NCBI RefSeq assembly: GCF_900156805.1
Contig: NZ_FTOQ01000001.1
Span: 1-64,000 of the forward strand
Origin: Roseivivax lentus
GTDB taxonomy: Bacteria > Pseudomonadota > Alphaproteobacteria > Rhodobacterales > Rhodobacteraceae
Direction: 5' to 3'
DNA: 64,000 bases
This document shows, one piece after another, positions 49,562 through 58,167 of the stretch. The stretch's first letter is position 1, and each line of letters starts with the position of its first letter. Under the pieces are notes generated by a model, which was given only the letters and a program-made list of their open reading frames with translations, was not told the origin of the DNA and ran no database searches. The position numbers and the translations under genes are program-made.

Positions 49562-50875
49562 ATGTCCAGCATTCTGACCAACAATGGCGCGATGGTCGCG
49601 CTGCAAACCCTCAAATCGATCAACCGGAACCTCGCTGAAACGCAGTCGCAGATTTCGACCGGCAAATCCGTGGCAAACGCCAAGGACAATGCCGCCGTCT
49701 GGGCCATCTCGAAGGTGATGGAATCGGACGTTCAGGGATTCAAGGGAATCTCGGACAGCCTCAATCTGGGTGAATCCACCGTCGCCGTAGCGCGCCAAGC
49801 GTCGGAAACGGTGGCCGATCTTCTGACACAGATGAAGGGCAAGATCGTCGCGGCACAGGAAGAAAACGTCGACCGCGCGAAAATTCAGACCGACATCGCT
49901 GCGCTGCGCGACCAGATCACGTCCGTGACCAACGCCGCGCAGTTCAACGGTCTGAACCTGCTGTCCAACACCGAGAAGGAAGCGGGCTCCGGCCTGGTCA
50001 ACGTGCTGTCGTCCCTCGACCGTTCGTCGACCGGCGTCACGGCCAGCAACATCGCGGTGAACAAGCAGGATCTGGGCACCGGGGCGTCCGCAGTGTCCGG
50101 GACCGCGATCACGACCGCGGAAACGGCAACGGCCACCAACAGCCGCATGACCGGAACGGCATTGGCTGCGACCACTCTCACGGGTGCCGCAACTGCGCCG
50201 ACGACCTCCATTACGATCTCATCGGTCGAAGCGGGCTTCGGGTATTCTGCGGCCCTGACCGGCGGTGCCGGCGCCTTCGCCACGGGATGGAACGTGACCG
50301 GTACCGCTGCCGACGGCATCCGCTACGTTGCGCGCGACGGGGACACCACCGCCGATGTGGCGCAGGGTCTCGCCGATTCGTTCAACAAGTACGCGGAAGC
50401 CTTCGAAGCGGCCAATCCGGGCGTTGCCGGTCTCGACGGCGTGCGGGCCACCGTGTCCGGCACGACGATCACCTTCACGGGATCGACCGAGACCGGGGAC
50501 AACTTCGGTATCCAGGTGAGCGGCTATGGGGCAGCGGGCAATACGATCGGTGGCGGGCTCGAAGACGTGTCCGGCATCGACGTGACGACCGACGCTGGCG
50601 TGACCAGCGCGCTGAGCTCGATCGAAAGTCTGATCCAGACGTCGATCGACTCGGCCGCAGCCTTCGGTTCCGTCCAGGGCCGGATCGAGACCCAAGCGAC
50701 CTTCATCCAGAGCTTGAGCGATTCGCTCAAGTCCGGCATCGGCACTCTCGTCGACGCCGATATGGAAGAAGCTTCGGCGCGTCTGCAGGCGCTCCAGGTG
50801 CAACAGCAGCTGGGCGTTCAGGCTCTGTCGATCGCCAACCAGGCGCCGCAGTCGCTTCTGTCGCTGTTCCGGTAA
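49562..50875 (+). CDS. fliC: Flagellin
   Basis: A 437-residue filament subunit. The conserved N-terminal D0/D1 domain starts MSSILTNNGAMVALQTLKSI and includes LAETQSQISTGKSVANAKDNAA. The C-terminal D0/D1 part ends QLGVQALSIANQAPQSLLSLFR. About residues 160-330 form a Thr/Ala/Gly-rich surface domain. The start at 49562 is 16 codons inside the open frame and follows an A/G-rich ribosome site (AAAAGGGA). It has its own control region, a terminator hairpin, and flaF/flbT downstream, a typical alphaproteobacterial arrangement. Confidence 0.95.
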   Translation: MSSILTNNGAMVALQTLKSINRNLAETQSQISTGKSVANAKDNAAVWAISKVMESDVQGFKGISDSLNLGESTVAVARQASETVADLLTQMKGKIVAAQEENVDRAKIQTDIAALRDQITSVTNAAQFNGLNLLSNTEKEAGSGLVNVLSSLDRSSTGVTASNIAVNKQDLGTGASAVSGTAITTAETATATNSRMTGTALAATTLTGAATAPTTSITISSVEAGFGYSAALTGGAGAFATGWNVTGTAADGIRYVARDGDTTADVAQGLADSFNKYAEAFEAANPGVAGLDGVRATVSGTTITFTGSTETGDNFGIQVSGYGAAGNTIGGGLEDVSGIDVTTDAGVTSALSSIESLIQTSIDSAAAFGSVQGRIETQATFIQSLSDSLKSGIGTLVDADMEEASARLQALQVQQQLGVQALSIANQAPQSLLSLFR

Positions 50876-50882
50876 AACCAAC

Positions 50883-50906
50883 GGGAAGGGCCCTCGGGCC
50901 CTTCCC
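50883..50906 (+). terminator. Strong hairpin after the flagellin gene
   Basis: An 11-bp perfect inverted repeat (GGGAAGGGCCC/GGGCCCTTCCC) with two bases between the arms begins eight bases after the stop. It has no T-run. It may stabilise the flagellin message while allowing limited read-through into flaF. Confidence 0.65.
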
Positions 50907-50950
50907 ATCACCGGATCCTGACAAGTAATCCCGTAAAGGAGGGCTGCGTC

Positions 50951-51328
50951 GTGAATGCGCAATCCCTGGCGCAACGCGCCTACTCTGCTTCCTCGATGCC
51001 CACGCGAACGTCCCGCAGCAACGAATATTCGGTGATCGCCGATGTCACGAGGCGCCTCAGGGATACCGCCCGGACGGCGCGCTCTGACTATCCCGGTTTC
51101 GTCCAGGCCCTGTCCGACAACCGGCGCCTCTGGACCGCGCTCGCCGCCGATGTCAGCGCCGGAGGAAACGCGCTGCCCGAGGATCTGCGCGCACGCATCT
51201 TCTTTCTCGCGGAATTCACGGAGGCGCAAAGCCGCAAGGTTCTCCGCCACGGAGCCAGCGTCGCTCCGCTTCTGGAAATCAACACCGCGATCCTGCGCGG
51301 TCTCGGTCAGAACGGAAGGAAACCATGA
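50951..51328 (+). CDS. flaF: FlaF, flagellin synthesis regulator
   Basis: A 125-residue small helical protein of the FlaF family, found in alphaproteobacteria. Visible signatures are LAQRAYSASS near the start, NRRLWTALAADVS, and NALPEDLRARIFFLAEFTEAQ. In Caulobacter FlaF is needed for flagellin translation and opposes FlbT. It starts at a GTG with a very strong ribosome site (AAAGGAGGG). Its stop overlaps the flbT start (ATGA). Confidence 0.92.
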   Translation: MNAQSLAQRAYSASSMPTRTSRSNEYSVIADVTRRLRDTARTARSDYPGFVQALSDNRRLWTALAADVSAGGNALPEDLRARIFFLAEFTEAQSRKVLRHGASVAPLLEINTAILRGLGQNGRKP

Positions 51329-51729
51329 GCGGTCTCGTCCTGAAACTCGCCCCGAAGGAGCGTATCCTCGTCAACGGCGCCGTCATCGAGAACGGCGACA
51401 AGCGCACGCGATTTTCCATCATGACGCCCAATGCGCATATCCTGCGCCTCAGGGACGCCATCCATCCCGACGAGGCCTCGACGCCGGTGCGGCGCGCCGC
51501 CTATCAGGTCCAGCTCGTGCTGACGGGCGACATCGATCCCGAAGCCGTGCGCAAGGATACATTGACCCGGATCGAGGAACTCAGCCGCATCCTCGTCGAC
51601 AATGACAGCCGACGCCTTCTCGACCAGGCATCCGATGCGCTGCTGCAGGAGCGGTTTTATCAGTGCCTCAAGGGCTTGCGCGCGCTCATTCCGCGCGAGG
51701 ACCGCCTGCTCGCCGCGGCCCAGTCATGA
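51325..51729 (+). CDS. flbT: FlbT, flagellin mRNA regulator
   Basis: A 134-residue protein of the FlbT family. In Caulobacter FlbT binds the flagellin mRNA leader and represses its translation until the hook is complete. The family start GLVLKLAPKERILVNGAVIENG is clear, and the middle has YQVQLVLTGD and a helical C-terminal half. It overlaps flaF and the DUF1217 gene by four bases each, so these three small genes are translationally coupled. Confidence 0.93.
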   Translation: MSGLVLKLAPKERILVNGAVIENGDKRTRFSIMTPNAHILRLRDAIHPDEASTPVRRAAYQVQLVLTGDIDPEAVRKDTLTRIEELSRILVDNDSRRLLDQASDALLQERFYQCLKGLRALIPREDRLLAAAQS

Positions 51730-52517
51730 GTTTCCAGCCGGTCGTCATCGGTACGGGCCTTGCGGCATGGTCATTCCTCAAGGCCACGCGTGCCACGCAG
51801 GAAGCGGCTTTCGAGGCCTCACCTCAGATCGCGCGTGCGACCGCGAATTTCGCGGAGAAGATCGCGGGCATCACGACCGCCGCGGACCTCGTCGCCGATC
51901 GCGAATTGCGACTCGTCGCGCTGCAGGCGTTCGGGCTTCAAGACGACGTGGACAATGTATTCTTCGTGCAACGGATCCTCGACGGGGGGACCTCCGAGCC
52001 CGACGCCCTCGCGAACCGCCTCGCCGACGATCGATATCGCGCGTTTTCGGCCGCCTTCGGTTTCGGCGAGCCATTGCCGCCCCGAACAGCCAATCCGTCG
52101 CTGGCCCGCAATATCGTGGATCGCTTCCGCGCCCAATCCTTCGAGCTGGCGATCGGCAGCCAGAACGAAGCGCTGAGATTGGGGCTTTTCTTCGAGCGCA
52201 GCCTGCCGGATCTGGTTGCGAAGGGCAGCGCGAACGACACGGCATGGTTCGAGATCATGGGCACACCGCCCATGCGACAGGTCCTCGAAACCGCACTTGG
52301 CCTGCCCAAGAGCTTCGGTCAGCTCGATATCGATTTCCAGCTGGAGGCATTCAAGGACAAGGCGCACCAACGTTTCGGCACCCACAGCGTGGCGGACCTG
52401 GCCAATCCCGAGATCCAGGAACAGATCATCCAGACTTTCCTGCTCCGCGAACAGGTCAATACGGGTGCGACCACCAGCGGCGCACAAACCGCGCTGGTTC
52501 TTTTGCAGGGCCTCTAG
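51726..52517 (+). CDS. DUF1217 flagellar-locus protein
   Basis: A 263-residue protein of the DUF1217 family, often encoded in alphaproteobacterial flagellar clusters. It begins MSFQPVVIGTGLAAWSFLKAT; the rest is largely helical with Arg/Asp/Phe-rich segments (DNVFFVQRILDGG, YRAFSAAFGFGE). No function is established. Its ATG overlaps the flbT stop. It ends the rightward unit, facing fliI tail to tail across 163 bases without an obvious terminator. Confidence 0.82.
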   Translation: MSFQPVVIGTGLAAWSFLKATRATQEAAFEASPQIARATANFAEKIAGITTAADLVADRELRLVALQAFGLQDDVDNVFFVQRILDGGTSEPDALANRLADDRYRAFSAAFGFGEPLPPRTANPSLARNIVDRFRAQSFELAIGSQNEALRLGLFFERSLPDLVAKGSANDTAWFEIMGTPPMRQVLETALGLPKSFGQLDIDFQLEAFKDKAHQRFGTHSVADLANPEIQEQIIQTFLLREQVNTGATTSGAQTALVLLQGL

Positions 52518-52680
52518 CGAGAGGTTCGCCCGCCGGTCGCAAAGCCGAAAACGCCCCCGCACGTCTCGACGGTGACCGCGTGACGAGATCCCGGCCCGCA
52601 TCGGACCCGGACCCGCACAAAGCAGAGTTGGATCACGCGCCCGATTTCGCCATTTCCTGACTGGCGCGGATCGACACCCC

Positions 52681-54027
52681 TCACCCCTGTTGGACGCTGC
52701 TCCTTTGCGACTGGCTACGTCGCAAGATGAGATTCAGCCGATCGAAGGAATCCGAAACGCGCGCGCCACCATCGGAGCCGACGAACTGATCGAGGTCGTC
52801 CCAGGCCCGAACCGCGCGGTCGAGCAGAGGATCGCCGCCCTCTTTGTAAAGCCCGGCCCGGATCATGGTTTCGGCCCCCGCATGAGCTCCGATGAGACGG
52901 CGGGCATCCAGTATGGCCGCGGATTCCGCAGCACTTGCCGCACCGGGCAAGGCGCGCGATACCGACCGCAGAACGTCCACCGCCGGGAAACGGCCCCGTT
53001 CCGCGATCTCCCGCGACAGTACCACGTGACCATCGAGGGTGCCGCGCAGTATGTCCGCGATCGGCTCTTCCATATCGGAGCCCGCGACCAGCACGGTGAA
53101 CACGGCCGTGATGTCACCCTGCCCCGGCCCCCCGGGACCAGCCCGTTCGCACAGCGACATGACCTTCTGCGCGGTGGAGGCGGGATGGCCGCGCAAGGTC
53201 GGCAATTCCCCGGCTGCAAAGGCCACTTCGCGGTGGGCATCGGCGAAACGCGTGATCGAATCGGCCAGAAGCAACACGCGGACGCCCGCATCGCGAAAAT
53301 GCTCGGCAACCGTCATGGCCGCATAGGCGCAGCGCCGCCGCTCCAGCGCGGATCGGTCTGAGGTCGCGGTGATCACCACCGACCGCGCCATGCCCTCGGG
53401 GCCCAGAACGTCCTCGACGAAATCGCGCAATTCGCGGCCCCTCTCACCGATCAGCGCCAACACCACGACGTCGCTTTCAAGCCGTTGCGCGAGCCGCGCG
53501 AGAAGTCGCGATTTCCCCACGCCCGATCCCGCGAAGACGCCGATCCGCTGGCCGCTGACCAGAGGAAGGATGGTGTCGAAAACCGCCAGCCCGGTGGCGA
53601 GCCGGGGCCCAAAGCCGCGACGCGCGGCGGCCGGCGGCGGATCGGCGTGGAAAGGGCGCGGGGGACCGGCCGCGGGCACGGGCCCCCCGTCAAGCGGCCG
53701 TCCGAACGGATCGAGAATGCGCCCGATCCAGGAGGCGCTGGGCGACAGGCATACGCGGCCGAGACGCAGCACGCGATCGCCGCGCCGGATCCCGTCGCAC
53801 CCGCTTTCCGGCATCATCGCCACGCTCTCCGCGTCGATCCGGAGCACCGATCCCTCTCGAGGACCGTCGCTGGCCGCGAGCCGCAAGCGGTCCCCGACCG
53901 AGACCGCGTGACCCAGGCCGCTGACATGCACGAGCGTGCCGTCGACCCGCAAAACGCGGCCCATGGGGGCCTGCCGGTCGACGCGCCCGATTCGGGCGGC
54001 GAGGTTGTCCAGGGCCAGTGTCTGCAT
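52681..54027 (-). CDS. fliI: FliI, flagellar export ATPase
   Basis: A 448-residue ATPase that powers initial docking of export cargo at the flagellar type III apparatus. The Walker A motif is FAGSGVGKSRLL, followed by ALIGERGRELRDFVED, Walker B VRVLLLADSITRFADAHREVA in parts, and GSDMEEPIADILRGTLDGHVVLSR. The start at 54027 (MQTLALDNLAARIG) follows the family; a long upstream frame overlapping flgBC is not coding. It is the only gene in its unit, divergent from flgB. Confidence 0.95.
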   Translation of the reverse strand: MQTLALDNLAARIGRVDRQAPMGRVLRVDGTLVHVSGLGHAVSVGDRLRLAASDGPREGSVLRIDAESVAMMPESGCDGIRRGDRVLRLGRVCLSPSASWIGRILDPFGRPLDGGPVPAAGPPRPFHADPPPAAARRGFGPRLATGLAVFDTILPLVSGQRIGVFAGSGVGKSRLLARLAQRLESDVVVLALIGERGRELRDFVEDVLGPEGMARSVVITATSDRSALERRRCAYAAMTVAEHFRDAGVRVLLLADSITRFADAHREVAFAAGELPTLRGHPASTAQKVMSLCERAGPGGPGQGDITAVFTVLVAGSDMEEPIADILRGTLDGHVVLSREIAERGRFPAVDVLRSVSRALPGAASAAESAAILDARRLIGAHAGAETMIRAGLYKEGGDPLLDRAVRAWDDLDQFVGSDGGARVSDSFDRLNLILRRSQSQRSSVQQG

Positions 54028-54076
54028 GGCGTTCGCTCCGTTTTTGACCTGCAAACTCTTTCTAAACGAATCGCAG

Positions 54077-54091
54077 TTAAGTCTTGGTTGA
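54077..54091. promoter_or_regulatory. Possible CtrA box between fliI and flgB
   Basis: TTAA at 54077-54080, seven bases, then TTGA at 54088-54091. One half-site is perfect and the other has a single mismatch to TTAA-N7-TTAA. It lies in the 87-base divergent region between two flagellar units, where a shared activator site is expected. Confidence 0.45.
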
Positions 54092-54114
54092 AACCGAGAA
54101 GGAGCTTTGGCGTC

Positions 54115-54498
54115 GTGTACCAATCGCTGACCATATTCCAGAATGCGCGGGCCATGGCGGAACATGCCGGGCGCGCGCAGGCCGCCACCGCGCAGAACCT
54201 CGCCAATGCCGACACGCCGGGTTACCGCGCCATCGCGATGCCCGATTTCGAGGCCGCGCTTGCGGGTGCACGCGGATTCGAGTTGCGCGCGACCCGGCCG
54301 GCACATCTTTTCGGGCAAAGCCCCGGAAGGCCGGCGGATTACCTCGTTCGGGACACGGCGGTCGATCCCAATGGCAATTCTGTTTCCATCGAAACGGAGA
54401 TGGTCGCCGCCGCCAGCGCGAAAGGGGCGCATGACCGCGCACTCGCGATCTACCGATCCGGCCTGTCCATCCTGCGCGCCTCGCTCGGGCGCCGGTGA
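54115..54498 (+). CDS. flgB: FlgB, flagellar proximal rod protein
   Basis: A 127-residue rod protein with the shared axial motif AQNLANADTPGYRA near residue 25 and the C-terminal helix GAHDRALAIYRSGLSILRASLG. It starts at GTG 54115 (MYQSLTIFQNARAMAEH) with AAGGAG upstream. It is the first gene of a nine-gene rightward unit for the rod, part of the export gate, and the L ring. Its stop is followed at once by flgC. Confidence 0.92.
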   Translation: MYQSLTIFQNARAMAEHAGRAQAATAQNLANADTPGYRAIAMPDFEAALAGARGFELRATRPAHLFGQSPGRPADYLVRDTAVDPNGNSVSIETEMVAAASAKGAHDRALAIYRSGLSILRASLGRR

Positions 54499-54509
54499 CG
54501 GAGGCCGCC

Positions 54510-54902
54510 ATGTCCGATTTTTCAGATGCCACAAAGGTGACCGCCAGCGCGTTGCAGGCCCAGGCCGGACGCCTGCGGCTCTTGTCGGAAAACATCGCCA
54601 ATGCGGACACTCCGGGCTACCGCCGCAAGACCGCGCCGTTCGAAAGTGCCGCGGCCGGCGGGCAGGACCTGCCCAGCGTCACGCTGGGCCGCACGAAGCT
54701 TGATCGCTCCGACCTTGCCCGCGTGCACGATCCGGGCCACCCCCTGGCCGGACCGGACGGGTTCTATGAAAGCTCCAATGTCGATCTGCTGATCGAAATC
54801 GCCGACGCCCGCGAAGCCCAGCGCAGTTACGAGGCCAATCTCAAGATGTTCGAACAGACCCGGGAGATGCGCCGCGGCCTCTTCGATCTTCTCCGCCGTT
54901 AA
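54510..54902 (+). CDS. flgC: FlgC, flagellar proximal rod protein
   Basis: A 130-residue rod protein with SENIANADTPGYRRK and the C-terminal ESSNVDLLIEIADAREAQRSYEANLKMFEQT. I use the ATG at 54510, which has CGGAGG five bases upstream; a GTG at 54495 overlapping the flgB stop is the alternative. It lies between flgB and fliE in the standard order. Confidence 0.93.
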   Translation: MSDFSDATKVTASALQAQAGRLRLLSENIANADTPGYRRKTAPFESAAAGGQDLPSVTLGRTKLDRSDLARVHDPGHPLAGPDGFYESSNVDLLIEIADAREAQRSYEANLKMFEQTREMRRGLFDLLRR

Positions 54903-54933
54903 CGTCTCCCTCCCAACAGGACAGGAACCCAGA

Positions 54934-55221
54934 ATGGATATCCGATCCCTTTTCGCCGCGCAGAGTTACGCGGCAAGCCGTCCCGCGACCGAAGCCCAAC
55001 CCAAGGCCGGCATGGACGGCATGATCCGTGCGGGCGTCGAGGATTTCGCCGCCACGCTCGCCGAGGCGGAGACCGCCGCGCAGAACACGATGGCCGGCGA
55101 TGCAGACCCCCACGCATTGGTCACGGCCCTTGCCCAATCGGAACTGGCGGTGGAGACGGTGGTCACCGTGCGCGACCGCGTCGTCGAGGCGTATCAGGAA
55201 ATCCTCCGGATGCCTGTCTGA
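54934..55221 (+). CDS. fliE: FliE, MS ring-rod junction protein
   Basis: A 95-residue small protein that joins the MS ring to the rod. The family signature is the C-terminal LVTALAQSELAVETVVTVRDRVVEAYQEILRMPV, read in parts; the N-terminal half is Ala-rich and flexible. It follows flgC by 31 bases and precedes fliQ by three. Confidence 0.92.
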   Translation: MDIRSLFAAQSYAASRPATEAQPKAGMDGMIRAGVEDFAATLAEAETAAQNTMAGDADPHALVTALAQSELAVETVVTVRDRVVEAYQEILRMPV

Positions 55222-55224
55222 TCC

Positions 55225-55494
55225 ATGCTCACCGAGATCATTTTCTTCGACACCCTGCGCCAGGGCCTCTGGATCGCGACGATCATCTCCGTCCCGATTC
55301 TCGGCGTCGCACTTCTCGCGGGCGTCGTCGTCGGCCTGTTCCAGGCGCTCACCTCCATCCAGGAGATGACGTTGACTTTCGTGCCGAAGCTCGGCGCGAT
55401 CATCGTCGTGTTCTGGATGTCGATGAGCTTCATGACCTCCACGCTGGTCGCGTTTTTCCAGGGCCAGATCTTGCCCATTATCGTCGGAGGCTGA
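55225..55494 (+). CDS. fliQ: FliQ, flagellar export gate membrane protein
   Basis: An 89-residue protein with two transmembrane helices, part of the FliPQR export gate. Typical stretches are FDTLRQGLWIATIISVPIL, GLFQALTSIQEMTLTFVPKL and the end FFQGQILPIIVGG. Length matches the family. fliR is encoded about 5 kb away on the other strand, and fliP is not in the window. Confidence 0.95.
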   Translation: MLTEIIFFDTLRQGLWIATIISVPILGVALLAGVVVGLFQALTSIQEMTLTFVPKLGAIIVVFWMSMSFMTSTLVAFFQGQILPIIVGG

Positions 55495-55497
55495 ACC

Positions 55498-56205
55498 ATG
55501 TCCGCATCGTCCTATACCACGATCACGCGGATGTCGGGTCTCGCACGCGAGATGCGCGTCGTCGCGAACAATATCGCCAATGCCAGCACGACCGGCTATC
55601 GCGCCGAACAGGCCCTGTTCTCCGAATATATCCGTCGCGTGGACGATACGAGCCTGTCCATGGCCAGCGCCCGAATCGGTCACACGAACCTCGCCCAGGG
55701 CACGCTCGGTCAGACCGGCGGGCAGTTCGACTTCGCGATCGAGGGTGACGGCTTCTTCCAGGTCCAGACCGACGACGGCCCCCGGCTCACCCGCGGCGGG
55801 GCCTTCACCAAGACGCCCGAGGGGGCGCTGGTGACGATGGACGGCAATGCGGTCCTCGATGCCGGCGGCGCACCGATCTTCGTACCCCCCGGCGGAGACG
55901 TCCGCGTCGCACCCGATGGAACCATGACGCTGGGTGGTCGCGCCTTCGCCGAACTTGGGCTCGTGCGGCCGGTGGACCCGAACCGCCTGGTCCGTGAGGG
56001 CAGCCAGCTTTTCGACCCCGATGGAGAGGTCGAGCCGGTGGTCGATACCCGCATCCGGCAGGGCTTTCTGGAGGCGTCCAATGTCGATCCGGTGAACGAA
56101 CTTGCCCGGATGATCGAGGTCAGCCGTGCCTACGAACTCGGCCAGAGCTTTCTGGAAAGCGAAAACGACCGCCTGCGCGACGCCATCAAGTCCATGTCCC
56201 GTTAA
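55498..56205 (+). CDS. flgF: FlgF, flagellar proximal rod protein
   Basis: A 235-residue rod protein of the hook-basal body family. It shows VVANNIANASTTGYRAEQALF, the D1 domain GGQFDFAIEGDGFFQVQ, and the C-terminal EASNVDPVNELARMIEVSRAYELGQSFL. It differs from flgG by its length and N-terminus. It is in tandem with flgG, 18 bases apart, with a ribosome site (GAAAGGAAA) between. Confidence 0.93.
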   Translation: MSASSYTTITRMSGLAREMRVVANNIANASTTGYRAEQALFSEYIRRVDDTSLSMASARIGHTNLAQGTLGQTGGQFDFAIEGDGFFQVQTDDGPRLTRGGAFTKTPEGALVTMDGNAVLDAGGAPIFVPPGGDVRVAPDGTMTLGGRAFAELGLVRPVDPNRLVREGSQLFDPDGEVEPVVDTRIRQGFLEASNVDPVNELARMIEVSRAYELGQSFLESENDRLRDAIKSMSR

Positions 56206-56223
56206 CCTCGAAAGGAAACCTCC

Positions 56224-57009
56224 ATGCGAGCCCTGAAAATCGCCGCAACCGGCATGTCCGCGCAGCAGATGCGGGTCGAGGTGATCTCCCAGAACCTCTC
56301 CAACATGTCGACCACCGGCTACAACGCCCGGCGGGCCGAATTCGCGGACCTGCATTACGATCAGGTGGCCCGCCCCGGCACGGTCAACGCCTCGAACGGC
56401 ACCGTCCTGCCCACCGGCATTCAGCTCGGTCTCGGTGTGCGGCCGTCCTCGGTCACCTTCGAGCCGGCGCAGGGCTCGCTCTCCGGCACCGGCGGCGATC
56501 TTGACCTCGCCATCGACGGCGATGGCTATCTCGAGGTGATCCTGCCCTCCGGGCAATCCGCCTATACGCGCGACGGCGCGCTGAAACGCGACGCCGACGG
56601 GCTGATCGTCACGTCGGACGGGCTCGAGGTCGCCAATGACATCGTCATTCCGCCCGAGGTCCGCTCCGTCTCGATCAATGCCAACGGGGAGGTCTGGGGC
56701 TATTTCGACCTCGGCGGCGAACTGCAGGTTCTGGGCGAGTTCACCCTGTCGGGCTTCGCGAACGTGAAGGGGCTCGAGGCAATCGGCGGCAACCTCTTCG
56801 TGGAGACCGGAGCCTCGGGACCGCCGCTCGTCGCCCAGCCCGGCACCGAGGGGTTGGGAACGTTGCGACAAGGCTACCTCGAGGACAGCTCCGTCGATCC
56901 GGTGCGCGAGATCACCGATCTGATCGAGGCCCAGCGCGGCTACGAGTTGAACGCCAAGGTCCTGTCCGCCGCCGATCAGATGCTCGGCGCCACCACGCAG
57001 GTGCGGTGA
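56224..57009 (+). CDS. flgG: FlgG, flagellar distal rod protein
   Basis: A 261-residue rod protein, standard length, with ALKIAATGMSAQQMRVEVISQNLSNMSTTGYNARR, read in parts, GGDLDLAIDGDGYLEV, and DSSVDPVREITDLIEAQRGYELNAKVLSAADQM. It forms the driveshaft between proximal rod and hook. Its stop overlaps the flgA start (TGATG). Confidence 0.96.
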   Translation: MRALKIAATGMSAQQMRVEVISQNLSNMSTTGYNARRAEFADLHYDQVARPGTVNASNGTVLPTGIQLGLGVRPSSVTFEPAQGSLSGTGGDLDLAIDGDGYLEVILPSGQSAYTRDGALKRDADGLIVTSDGLEVANDIVIPPEVRSVSINANGEVWGYFDLGGELQVLGEFTLSGFANVKGLEAIGGNLFVETGASGPPLVAQPGTEGLGTLRQGYLEDSSVDPVREITDLIEAQRGYELNAKVLSAADQMLGATTQVR

Positions 57010-57431
57010 TGCGCGCCCTCTTGTTTCTCTTGGCCAGCCTCGGCGCCGCCGCGCCGGTCTCCGCCGATGTGGTGGTCGCAACCCGTCCGATCTCGGCCAT
57101 GGAAGTGATCTCCCCGTCTGTCGTCGCCTTGCAGGAGGGCACGATTCCGGGTGCGGTCTCCGACCTCGCCGCCGCCCTCGGCCGAGAGGCCCGTGTGGCG
57201 CTTTTCCCGGGCCAGCCCATTCTTGCCCGCCACCTCGCGGCGCCCGCGATCATCGAGCGCAACGCATCGGTTGCCGTCATCTTCGACAGCGCCGGGCTGC
57301 GCATCGAGACCGAGGGCCGCGCGCTCGGCCGCGGTGGCGCCGGAGATCGCATCCGGGTGATGAATATCGCCTCCCGGTCGACGCTGTTCGGCACGATCCA
57401 GGCCGATGGCAGCATCCTGGTTTCGCCATGA
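57009..57431 (+). CDS. flgA: FlgA, P-ring assembly chaperone
   Basis: A 140-residue exported protein with a signal peptide (MRALLFLLASLGAAAPVSA). Its SAF/FlgA domain has the pattern GREARVALFPGQPILARHLAAPAIIERNASV, read in parts, and MNIASRSTLFGTIQADGSI at the end. It assists P-ring (FlgI) assembly in the periplasm. I start at ATG 57009, which overlaps the flgG stop. Its end overlaps the flgH start. Confidence 0.92.
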   Translation: MRALLFLLASLGAAAPVSADVVVATRPISAMEVISPSVVALQEGTIPGAVSDLAAALGREARVALFPGQPILARHLAAPAIIERNASVAVIFDSAGLRIETEGRALGRGGAGDRIRVMNIASRSTLFGTIQADGSILVSP

Positions 57432-58159
57432 AGACGCTTTTCCTACGGACGCTTCTCCTCGCGCTGCTGTTGGCCGGATGCAACCGGGTCGGCCATGTCG
57501 GCGAGGCGCCCGATTTCACCAATCCCGGCCTCGGCGACGAACACAAGGCGATGGTCTATTCCATGGTCGGCGAACCGCTGCCCGGAACCGGGCGGCCCGA
57601 CGTCGCCTCGCTGTGGGATTCCGGGCGCCATTCGCTTCTGGGCGACCGCCGCGCCGGGGCCAAGGGCGACATCATGACCGTCGTCATCGAGATCGACGAG
57701 AAAGCGGAAATCTCCAATTCGACCAATCGCTCGCGCAGCGGATCGGAGAGCCTGGGCATTCCGCAATTGTTCGGTGTGCCGCAAATCATCTCCGAAGACC
57801 TGCCCCTTGGCGCGACGATCGATCCCGCGATCTCCATCGACTCGAACAGTGCCTCCGGCGGTCAGGGATCGGTGCGCCGGAACGAGAAACTGACGCTCCG
57901 GGTCGCAGCGACCGTGCTTCAGGTTCTGCCGAACGGCATCCTGCAGATTTCCGGCTCGCAGGAAGTCCGGGTGAATTTCGAGATACGGGAATTGCTGGTG
58001 ACCGGATATGTGCGGCCCGCCGACATCACGCGCCAGAACGAAATCACTTACGACAAGATCGCCTCGGCCCGCATTTCCTACGGCGGCCGCGGTCAGATCA
58101 GCGACATGCAGCAGCCGCGCTACGGTCAACAAGTCCTCGACATCATCACCCCATTCTGA
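57428..58159 (+). CDS. flgH: FlgH, flagellar L-ring lipoprotein
   Basis: A 243-residue outer-membrane lipoprotein with a lipobox (LLLAGC, acceptor Cys at residue 18). The conserved body includes SLWDSGRHSLLGDRRAGAKGDIMTV, NSNSASGGQGS-like SNSASGGQGSVRRNE, and VSGFVRPADI-like VTGYVRPADITRQN. The end is IASARISYGGRGQISDMQQPRYGQQVLD in parts. It forms the L ring around the rod. It is coupled to flgA by a four-base overlap. Confidence 0.95.
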   Translation: MKTLFLRTLLLALLLAGCNRVGHVGEAPDFTNPGLGDEHKAMVYSMVGEPLPGTGRPDVASLWDSGRHSLLGDRRAGAKGDIMTVVIEIDEKAEISNSTNRSRSGSESLGIPQLFGVPQIISEDLPLGATIDPAISIDSNSASGGQGSVRRNEKLTLRVAATVLQVLPNGILQISGSQEVRVNFEIRELLVTGYVRPADITRQNEITYDKIASARISYGGRGQISDMQQPRYGQQVLDIITPF

Positions 58160-58167
58160 GGTCCGCG

